This document shows positions 56,202 to 64,000 of a DNA stretch of 64,000 bases, piece after piece (position 1 is the first letter of the stretch; every line of letters begins with the position of its first letter). The DNA comes from an uncultured Aquimarina sp. Its GTDB lineage: Bacteria; Bacteroidota; Bacteroidia; Flavobacteriales; Flavobacteriaceae. The position numbers and the translations under genes were made by a program. The notes under the pieces were generated by a model. That model was not told the DNA's origin and made no database searches. It saw only the letters and a program-made list of their open reading frames with translations. The stretch spans positions 765,963-829,962 of the forward strand of contig NZ_CANLOZ010000002.1 of NCBI RefSeq assembly GCF_947492965.1, given 5' to 3'.

Positions 56202-59200
56202 TATTGTTTAATTTAGAATTTCCTGATCTCGTTTCCTGAATAGTATATACTCCTCTTTCGGTCTCTTTTTTCACTCTAATCAAACCTCCTTCTATATCAT
56301 ACTCATAGAATGTTGAATAGTTATTTTCATCTAATTCTGATTGTAATCTTTGTGTTTCAGGATCGTATACAAAAGTTTTCATATTACTATCAAAAGGATG
56401 GAATCTTATATCATCAAAGTATACATTTAGATTATTATCTTCACTTTGTAGAGAGATTGTCATAAACTCTGCATTATTCGGAATTGTGAAATCTGCAGAG
56501 ATGCGTTGCCATCCATCAATGATATTTCCTTTAGGTCTCAAGCTAATAGTAGCACCTTCTTCTAATTCCTTTCCTTCTCTATCCGTATAGGTGATTTTTA
56601 ATAATGATTTCATATAATCCATAACTTGATACTCTGGATCTGGAACATATGTATTGAAATCAACATTTTCCTTGATAACATTTGTCACTGAGACACTTTG
56701 GTCATAATTTATAGTAATCGGAATAATCACTATAACTGTTCTATAGGTGAATACTGTATTTACACATAAACCTTGTGAACAGTTTTGTAATCCGGTAAAA
56801 TTGATATCAATCGCATCTTCATTTCCAATTATTGGAAAACTATAATAGATATTGTTTGAAGTAAAACTATTTAATGGAGTTTTATAGGTGAACGTTGTTT
56901 GTCCTTCTTCATCAAAAGAAAACGAGAATCCTACTGTTCTCACAAAACCACCTTGATCCTCTTTCACCGGTTTAAGGTTATAAATGGTGAGGTTATTAAT
57001 ACCTGTTGTTTTAATATAAGGAACTAAGGCATCGTAGGCTCTATCTTCTGGTGAAGGCACATAAACAGGTGGAACTGGTGTTTGCGTAACAATAATCTCC
57101 TTTAATTCATTTAAAAGCTGTGCAAAAAGTTCACTAATCTCCGAATAATTTTTTGTTTCTGTAGATGCAATCTTAACACCATTCTCCCTTATCCATCCAC
57201 TTACTACATATTTTGAGCCAGGTTTAGGTCTAAATTTTTCACAGCTAAAATATTGCGGTGCTAATTCTGGTAGAATTCGTACACGCACTTCTAAACGTTC
57301 TGCACTTCTACAAACACCAGAAATATCAGTTTGATCTGCATAATAAATTCCTCCATCTTCCAGAGGTTCGTCTAGAGAAAGTATTACTCCATCTCCATCA
57401 TACCATTGCACTCCTACACCGATCGCTATTAAATTTCTTACCGTTGCTCCATCATTTGTATATATGGTCTGGACTGAAGCTCCAAAAGGAGGAGGTACTG
57501 ATATGATCGAAACATACACAGATACTCTTTCCGACTCTGTATTTCCATTAGACTGGCTTACAAAATAAAATCTAGAATTTTCTATTCGTGTATCAGGACT
57601 TAATGGCGTTGTAGCGGTTATAGAATCATACCAATTCACAGTGTAAGAAGCATTTGAAGGTACTGCAACTAGATCTGCAATTGTTGGCTCATCTGACGCA
57701 CACAAAATTTGTATTCCATCTACATCGAATTCGCTCAACTCTATCTCTACTTCTACTGCTAATCTACATTCTAAACCATTATGTTCGGCATAATAAGTAT
57801 ATCCATTTGTTAGTGCTGTATCAAGTGGCAACGCGGTTTGATCAAAAGGTGACGCATACCATTGTACGTTAGTACCTGTCACTTGTAAATCCGCAATAGT
57901 TGCATTATCAGAAGTTTCAAAAAACTGGAGTGTATTTCCAGTCGGAATTCCTTCATCTATAATTACACGAACGGGTTTTCTTCCAATAAACTGAGAACTT
58001 TCTGCCCAATACACATTTGCTGAAAGGATTCCGTTTATTCCCACTAAAAGAAGATCATCTGGAGAGTACTGGTTCCCACCCACCTGGCTGCTATACCAAA
58101 CTACATCAGTAGCTCCATCAGGTGGCAATAAATCACCCACTGTTGGATCGCCAAACATGCTACAGAAACTTTGCGTATCATAAACAGTATCATCGTTACA
58201 CTCAGCACCTTCTCCAGTTAATTGTGTTAGTTTTATCCCATCAATTAACATGTATATATAATTTGTAGACCTTGTAATATTAGTGGAAGAAGCATTAAAT
58301 TCTAATCTAGCTTGCGAAGTATTTGCAACAAATTCTAGTGTTGATTTCTGCCATACTGGGTTTTCAGTTACGACCATAAACTCAGAGTATTGAGTTTGAT
58401 CTCCAAAAATTACTTTCCATCTTGCCTGCTCAAGTCCTTCTGTAGGATTGAAATTACCAGTAACATTAGATTGATAAAACTCAATTCTATAGGTTTCCCC
58501 TATGTTAAGCGCATCGAGGTTGGTATAAAATGATTCTAATTCTAATCTATCCAAAGATTTCGCAATAGCACCTGCAGCAACACCTCCATCGGGTGAAGGC
58601 TGAACGTTATCTGCAATACCACTATGAATTACATTAAAAGGAAAACTCCAAGTGTCTGCGGATCCCTTTCCATTAATCCATTGTCCACAAGTAACATTAC
58701 CATTATGTCCGAAAGAACTCGCTATAGATTCACAATTTTCAAAAGATCCATCTACATAATTATCCAGCAAGTTACAATCATCAACCACCCCATTTATAAC
58801 AACTGTAACACGTAACCTACATGGACTATTTCCTATTGCAGCATAATAATAAGTATTATTTACTAGTGGTATAGTACTGATAAGAGGAATTTCTCCATTC
58901 TCTGACAAATACCACTGAACATTAGCACCTGTTGCTTGTAAATCCGCTACTGTAGGTCCATTCATTACATCAAAAATTTGTGTTGTATCGCCAAACGGAA
59001 TCTGATCATCAAGAATTACATTGATCGGAATTCTTGGAAGCGAAGGATTTTCTATCGATTCAGCCCAATAAGTTCCAGATTCAGGTATTACATATTCTGG
59101 CAAGATTAGTGCTTTATCTAATTCTGTTAGGAACCAATTTGCATCGCTATCAATAAAGGGAGATTGTAGATCTCCAATGGTAATATCTCCATTTAGGATA

Positions 59201-62200
59201 CAGAAACGTTGAATAGCAATCCCACTACAATTTTCTATGATGATAATCTGCACTTCAACTCTTGGATTTGAAGAGTTTCCTTCTGCCCAAAGTGTTACTG
59301 TTTCTGTTATTTGTTGTCTTGCTGGTAATGGCGCTCCGCCAGTTTCATTTTCGAACCACGCGATAGAATTTGGAAAAGGTGATGCTAGATCATTAATTGT
59401 TGGTATCCCCTCATCTGCACAAAACTCCTGAACAAGATTTTCGTAACAATCTTCTCCTTCTTTGATAACAATTCTTACCGCCACTCTTGGGTTTGACGAA
59501 TTACCTTCTGCCCAAAGCACTACTGTTTCTGTTATTTGTTGTGCTGAAGGAAGTGGTGCGCCACCAGTCTCATTCTCGAACCATGCGATAGAATTTGGAA
59601 AAGGAGATGCTAAATCATTGATGGTTGGAATTCCTTCAGAAAGACAGAATTCTTGTTCTGCAATGTCATTTGTACAGTCTTCTCCTTCTTTAGTAACTTT
59701 TATTCCATCTATTAAAAGATGATAACTTATTATATCTGGCGTAGGTCTATCTGCATTTAAAACTCCAATAGTTGAAAACGAAATTTCTTGTTCTGTACTT
59801 GTTGGAATAAATATCATTTCAACTTTTTCCCAAGTTGGTGTTGCTGAAATGTCAGTAATTGGTGAAACAGCAATTGCATTACTCACCTTTGTTTCTGCGC
59901 CAAAAACCACTTGCCATTTTGTATCTGCAAAAATAGACAGCCCAAAAGGATCATTAAAACTACCTCCATGAGATTGATAAAAACTAACCGTATACTCTGT
60001 TCCTGGTTCTAAATTGGTCAATGTAGTTTTAAAACCTTGACCTTCTCCAGTAGAGATTTTGTATGAAACTAATCCAGAAGCAAAGATTCCGCCATCCGGT
60101 GATTGCCTAACCAAATTACTCATCTGTACTACATCACCATCACCTGGTAGTATAATAATATCAGGATCGCCTAAATCAGGATTATCTTCTTCTTCGCTTA
60201 AGTCTACAATCCAGGTACTTGGACCTGATAGTCCATTAAAAGGTTCCCAATTACTACATCCAATATTGTTATTTGGATCTGACTCTGTAGTAGCCCCTGC
60301 TACCAAAGCACAATCTTGGAAACTTCCGTCTACAAGACCTTCTAAAACATCACAGTCTTCTCCTCCACCTGAAGTATTTACAGTTACTAATACTTCGAGT
60401 CTACAAAGACCATTATTTTCTGATGCGTAATATCTAGTATTATTACTTAATGAATTGGTACTAGATAAAGGCGAACCTCCAACTTCAGATAAATACCATT
60501 GAATATTCGTTCCGCTTACCTGAAGATCTGCAACCGTTGGATTATTAGTAGCTTCAAAAACCTGCGTAGTAGGTCCTGTAGGAAATGTATTTTCCAAAAT
60601 TACTCGAACCCCAACTCTTGGAAGAGAATTATCCGCTATAGAACCGGCCCAATACACTGTATTATCGGACAATACTGTTGCTGGTAGTAATACATCATTC
60701 GCTGATTCAGAAGCATACCAAGTTACATTTGTATTTGGTATAGGAGATACTAAGTCTCCAACGGTGGGTAATGTTTCATACTCTCCACAAAAACGTTGCT
60801 CTGAAATATCATTTGTACAGTCTTCTCCTACTTTAGTAACTTTTATTCCATCTATTAAAAGATTGTAATAAAATACCGTTTCAATTACATTAATTAAAGA
60901 TCCAAAAGAGACAAAACTTAACTCTTGTTCTGTTTCTGTAGGGACGAAGGTAATTTCCTGTTTTTCCCAAACAGGAGCAGAAGAAATATCTGCCATTGAC
61001 TGAATAGGAATAAGATCACTATTCTTTACTTCATTTCCAAAAAACACTCTCCAATTCGCTAAAACATTTTCAATATTTGGAACCGAAGGATTTCCTGTAA
61101 TTTCAAAACCACCTCCATTAGATTGGTAAAAACTAACCGTATAAGTTGCTCCTATTTCTAAATTGCTCAATGTAGTTTTAAATCCTTGACTTTTAATCAC
61201 ATTAGATGATCCTCGTCCATGAGTTACTAATGCAGAAGCAAAAATTCCTCCATCTGGTGATTGTCTTACTTCAGTAGATATTACAGGGTTTAAACCAGCT
61301 GAACCACTCAAATCCACAATCCAAGTACTAGGAACAGCATTTGGATCTATAGGGTTTCCTTCTCCAGCTCCCAAGGGTTCCCAAGAACCACACTGAATAT
61401 TATTGTTATAACTTGAAGTAAGCGTAGATCCTGCTACCAATGCACAATCCTGAAAACTTCCATCTACTACTCCATCTAATAGATTACAATCATCTCCTCC
61501 ACCAGAAGTGTTAATTGTAACCAAAACTTCTAATCTACATAGTCCATTATTTTCTGATGCATAATATTTAGTATTATCAGCTAATGCGGAAGTATTACTA
61601 AGAGGCGATCCTCCAACTTCAGATAAATACCATTGGACATTTGTTCCATTTGGCTGAAGATCTGCCACCGTTGGATTATTAACAGCCTCAAAAACCTGAG
61701 TAGCAGGTCCTGCTGGGAATGTATTTTCCAAAATTACTAGAACTCCTACTCTTGGTAGAGAATTATCTGCAGTAGAACCAGCCCAATACACTGTATTATC
61801 CGACAATATGGTTGCGGGTAGTAATACATCATTCGCTGATTCAGAAGCATACCAAGTTACATTTGTATTGGGTATAGGAGATACTAAGTCTCCAATAGTA
61901 GGTTCTGTCTCATACGCTCCACAGAAACGTTGTTCTGTAATATCATCATTACAACCATCAACTTTATTTATCTTTATTCCATCAATTAATAAATGTGTTA
62001 ACACACCATTATCAACGTTATTATGTGCCGGTACAACTGGTGTGAATTTTAATTTCAAAGTTTCATCTGTTGCGATAAAAATTAGTTTCACCAAATCCCA
62101 ACTAGGGGCTTCGGTTGTATTACCACCTATTCCACCTTTAACTAACATTGCTGGAGAAATACCTGATCCTCCAAAACCATCACCCCAAGAAACTCTCCAA

Positions 62201-64000
62201 GAAGCTTCGAATTCTGTAGTTGCTCCAAAATATCCACCATTTGATTGATAAAAGGAGATTTCATATTCCGCCCCCACTTCTAGTGCTTCTATATCTTTTT
62301 CTAAAGCGGAAAGTATGATTGAGGGAAATGAACTCTGTTGTTGATAAACTCTACAAGATGCAAATGCACCTCCATCTGGAGAGGGCTGGATTAAATTAGT
62401 TATCTCTCCTAAAACACCTTGATTATTCTGATCTACTGTCCAAGAATACATCAGATTATTTGGTGTTTCAAAACTGCTACAAGATAAATCATTGTTTGTT
62501 AACTCAGTTCCAATTATACCTGCTACACTTGCACACTGCTCAAAACTACCATCTACCACTCCTTCCAGAATATCACAATCTTCTGAATCTGGATTTCCTA
62601 AAACGAGCGTTATTTTATTTCTCTCTAAAGTAAGCCCTGTTACAATGCTATTGGTAGCTGTAAAATAATACTCGCCAAGGTCTGCAGCTGTAATATTGTC
62701 AATTGTAATCTGTGGTAAGGTAGTTTGTATCAATTCATCCGTTCCTTTATACCAAGTATAGGTATTGTTAGGACTTGTTAATTGTGTAGTGGATAAAGTA
62801 ACCGAACCTCCTAATTGTACTTCAATAGTTTCTTCTTGATCTACTTTGGCTTGTGGGGAATAAGAAAATCCATTAGCACTTAATACCGTCTGGTATTTTG
62901 TAAAATCCTCCTCTAAACCAGAAAACACAAATTCATTATCATCAATTCTAAAAGAACTTATTGAAGGCATATTTTCAATATTCGCAAGAAGGTCACCTGA
63001 TAGCCTATTTTGACGTACTCCCAAGTTTTGTAATCGCCGTAGATTTTGCAAACTAGACGGCAAGGAACCTGTAAATTGATTATTAGAAAGTAGTAAAGTG
63101 ATAATATCTAATGAACCTATTTCTTGTGGTATCGTACCAGAAAGATTATTATTGCTTAATCTGATACGAACTAACTCTTTTAAAGCGGAGATTGTACTAG
63201 GAATACTTCCTTCTAGATTATTCCCTTCTAAATCCATTACTTCTAAATTAATCAGGTTTCCAATAGAAACAGGAATAATCCCAGTAAGTTCATTTTTATA
63301 AAGCTCTAAATTTTCCAACAAAGTGAGATTTCCTATCTCAGAAGGTATTATACCAGAAAGCTCATTACTATATAAACGAAGCCCTTTAAGGTTTGTAAGG
63401 TTTCCAATACTTTGTGGTATTGACCCGCTTAAACTATTTTCAAAAAAATTGATAAATAATAAATTTTGAAGGTCTCCAATTTCATTAGGAATTACTCCTG
63501 ATAAGTTATTAGACTGAAAACTCAAAATTTCAATAGAAATCAGATTACCAATACTAACTGGAATTTCTCCTGTCAAATTATTATTTTGTAAAAGAAGCCT
63601 AGTAACTTTACTATTTTCAACTACTACTCCATACCAATCGCATACAGGAGCATTTGTTAACCAATTGGTATTATTGGTCCAATTGGCACCATCTGTACTA
63701 TTGTATAAATCAATCAATGCTTGTTTTTCAGCTTCAGAAACTCCGCATGTATCTTCAGCGATAGTTAGGGTAATTGGATTTCTTTCTAAGGTAAGTCCAG
63801 TAACAATACTATTAGTTGCTATAAAATGATAGACTCCTGCATCTACCGCGGTAGCATTAGCTATTACTAAATCCTTAGCCGTTGCTCCTGGGATGATAGC
63901 TCCATCTTTATACCACTGGTAGCTATTATTAGCACTCGTTAGCGCAGTACTGCTTAAGGTTATAGAACCATTCTCTGTTACAGATACTGTTTCGGTTTCG
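56194..64000 (-). CDS. Giant LRR/Ig-repeat surface protein with RHS-type tail (N terminus beyond right edge)
   Basis: Frame open from 63999 to TAA 56194-56196, at least 2601 residues; the start is outside the window. In order: an Ig-like domain (visible to about 63750); about nine plant-type leucine-rich repeats (roughly 63590-62900; LTGEIPVSIGNL units); a second Ig-like domain near 62830-62600; then repeated modules. One module type starts VDGSFxDC and ends LLIDGIKxxK (five copies, carbohydrate-binding-like); another is DLxSPxPN...WxESxxxxxPL. The C-terminal VYDPETQRLQSELDENN with FYEYDIEGGLIRVKKETERG is a YD/RHS-type tail like those in RHS-linked proteins. Likely an adhesin or receptor-binding partner of the downstream RHS protein. 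Confidence 0.85.
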   Translation of the reverse strand, partial: ETETVSVTENGSITLSSTALTSANNSYQWYKDGAIIPGATAKDLVIANATAVDAGVYHFIATNSIVTGLTLERNPITLTIAEDTCGVSEAEKQALIDLYNSTDGANWTNNTNWLTNAPVCDWYGVVVENSKVTRLLLQNNNLTGEIPVSIGNLISIEILSFQSNNLSGVIPNEIGDLQNLLFINFFENSLSGSIPQSIGNLTNLKGLRLYSNELSGIIPSEIGNLTLLENLELYKNELTGIIPVSIGNLINLEVMDLEGNNLEGSIPSTISALKELVRIRLSNNNLSGTIPQEIGSLDIITLLLSNNQFTGSLPSSLQNLRRLQNLGVRQNRLSGDLLANIENMPSISSFRIDDNEFVFSGLEEDFTKYQTVLSANGFSYSPQAKVDQEETIEVQLGGSVTLSTTQLTSPNNTYTWYKGTDELIQTTLPQITIDNITAADLGEYYFTATNSIVTGLTLERNKITLVLGNPDSEDCDILEGVVDGSFEQCASVAGIIGTELTNNDLSCSSFETPNNLMYSWTVDQNNQGVLGEITNLIQPSPDGGAFASCRVYQQQSSFPSIILSALEKDIEALEVGAEYEISFYQSNGGYFGATTEFEASWRVSWGDGFGGSGISPAMLVKGGIGGNTTEAPSWDLVKLIFIATDETLKLKFTPVVPAHNNVDNGVLTHLLIDGIKINKVDGCNDDITEQRFCGAYETEPTIGDLVSPIPNTNVTWYASESANDVLLPATILSDNTVYWAGSTADNSLPRVGVLVILENTFPAGPATQVFEAVNNPTVADLQPNGTNVQWYLSEVGGSPLSNTSALADNTKYYASENNGLCRLEVLVTINTSGGGDDCNLLDGVVDGSFQDCALVAGSTLTSSYNNNIQCGSWEPLGAGEGNPIDPNAVPSTWIVDLSGSAGLNPVISTEVRQSPDGGIFASALVTHGRGSSNVIKSQGFKTTLSNLEIGATYTVSFYQSNGGGFEITGNPSVPNIENVLANWRVFFGNEVKNSDLIPIQSMADISSAPVWEKQEITFVPTETEQELSFVSFGSLINVIETVFYYNLLIDGIKVTKVGEDCTNDISEQRFCGEYETLPTVGDLVSPIPNTNVTWYASESANDVLLPATVLSDNTVYWAGSIADNSLPRVGVRVILENTFPTGPTTQVFEATNNPTVADLQVSGTNIQWYLSEVGGSPLSSTNSLSNNTRYYASENNGLCRLEVLVTVNTSGGGEDCDVLEGLVDGSFQDCALVAGATTESDPNNNIGCSNWEPFNGLSGPSTWIVDLSEEEDNPDLGDPDIIILPGDGDVVQMSNLVRQSPDGGIFASGLVSYKISTGEGQGFKTTLTNLEPGTEYTVSFYQSHGGSFNDPFGLSIFADTKWQVVFGAETKVSNAIAVSPITDISATPTWEKVEMIFIPTSTEQEISFSTIGVLNADRPTPDIISYHLLIDGIKVTKEGEDCTNDIAEQEFCLSEGIPTINDLASPFPNSIAWFENETGGAPLPSAQQITETVVLWAEGNSSNPRVAVRIVIKEGEDCYENLVQEFCADEGIPTINDLASPFPNSIAWFENETGGAPLPARQQITETVTLWAEGNSSNPRVEVQIIIIENCSGIAIQRFCILNGDITIGDLQSPFIDSDANWFLTELDKALILPEYVIPESGTYWAESIENPSLPRIPINVILDDQIPFGDTTQIFDVMNGPTVADLQATGANVQWYLSENGEIPLISTIPLVNNTYYYAAIGNSPCRLRVTVVINGVVDDCNLLDNYVDGSFENCESIASSFGHNGNVTCGQWINGKGSADTWSFPFNVIHSGIADNVQPSPDGGVAAGAIAKSLDRLELESFYTNLDALNIGETYRIEFYQSNVTGNFNPTEGLEQARWKVIFGDQTQYSEFMVVTENPVWQKSTLEFVANTSQARLEFNASSTNITRSTNYIYMLIDGIKLTQLTGEGAECNDDTVYDTQSFCSMFGDPTVGDLLPPDGATDVVWYSSQVGGNQYSPDDLLLVGINGILSANVYWAESSQFIGRKPVRVIIDEGIPTGNTLQFFETSDNATIADLQVTGTNVQWYASPFDQTALPLDTALTNGYTYYAEHNGLECRLAVEVEIELSEFDVDGIQILCASDEPTIADLVAVPSNASYTVNWYDSITATTPLSPDTRIENSRFYFVSQSNGNTESERVSVYVSIISVPPPFGASVQTIYTNDGATVRNLIAIGVGVQWYDGDGVILSLDEPLEDGGIYYADQTDISGVCRSAERLEVRVRILPELAPQYFSCEKFRPKPGSKYVVSGWIRENGVKIASTETKNYSEISELFAQLLNELKEIIVTQTPVPPVYVPSPEDRAYDALVPYIKTTGINNLTIYNLKPVKEDQGGFVRTVGFSFSFDEEGQTTFTYKTPLNSFTSNNIYYSFPIIGNEDAIDINFTGLQNCSQGLCVNTVFTYRTVIVIIPITINYDQSVSVTNVIKENVDFNTYVPDPEYQVMDYMKSLLKITYTDREGKELEEGATISLRPKGNIIDGWQRISADFTIPNNAEFMTISLQSEDNNLNVYFDDIRFHPFDSNMKTFVYDPETQRLQSELDENNYSTFYEYDIEGGLIRVKKETERGVYTIQETRSGNSKLNNND

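Noticed and set aside
59237..61960. Direct repeats of tens of bases spaced a few hundred bases apart, at first glance array-like
   Set aside because: They code in frame for repeated protein modules of the giant surface protein; spacing and length are wrong for a CRISPR array and no cas gene is near.
55431..64000. T9SS sorting signal on the two giant surface proteins
   Set aside because: Neither the RHS protein nor the LRR protein ends in a recognisable type A or B sorting domain; only the GH9 enzyme does.

Overview
The window is AT-rich chromosomal DNA from a marine-type member of the Bacteroidota, most likely Flavobacteriaceae. The evidence is an Oar-like TonB-dependent receptor, a secreted GH9 glycanase with a type IX secretion tail, flavobacterial conserved hypotheticals, and repeated TTTG-N19/20-TAnnTTTG-type promoters. 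Genus is not determinable by eye; Aquimarina-like content is a guess.

Layout. 1-2.0 kb: a truncated class IV aminotransferase, a START-like protein, and tRNA-Met(CAT) followed by tandem 350-bp units. Each unit is a copy of the tRNA 3' end, a terminator and a GIY-YIG nuclease ORF. 2.1-10.6 kb: lipoprotein, hisS, an FtsX/MacB-type permease, a conserved hypothetical, a TonB-dependent receptor and the rpsF-rpsR-rplI operon. 10.6-19.9 kb: two paralogous LytTR regulators with matching 20-bp direct repeats, priA, three chalcone-isomerase-like secreted paralogues, a DUF2147 protein, a BrkB-like membrane protein, nadC and rlmH. 19.9-25.6 kb: an S41 peptidase / histidine kinase / response regulator / serine hydrolase cluster with two small secreted paralogues. 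25.7-39.7 kb: mostly housekeeping genes (UbiA-like, Maf, GH9, PCD, YebC, a KdsB-Fe-ADH fusion, a RecD-like helicase, rsmD).

40-64 kb is an accessory polymorphic-toxin island. A minus-strand operon encodes a giant LRR/Ig repeat surface protein (continuing past the right edge), a small LolA-like exported protein and a 3296-aa Sec-exported RHS protein. The RHS C-terminal tip looks like a papain/NlpC-type cysteine hydrolase, and an exported putative immunity protein follows. Next come a tyrosine recombinase and then, on the opposite strand, an orphan RHS core fragment carrying a deaminase-like toxin tip with its own cytosolic putative immunity gene. A ParDE-type toxin-antitoxin pair borders the island.

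The two RHS core segments (41794-42052 on +, 46349-46607 on -) are in-frame inverted repeats. They flank tip A, immunity A, recombinase, immunity B and tip B. One inversion between them would swap the toxin-immunity pair on the full-length RHS gene. This possible invertible toxin switch, and the tRNA-tail/GIY-YIG tandem array, are the two most unusual structures seen.
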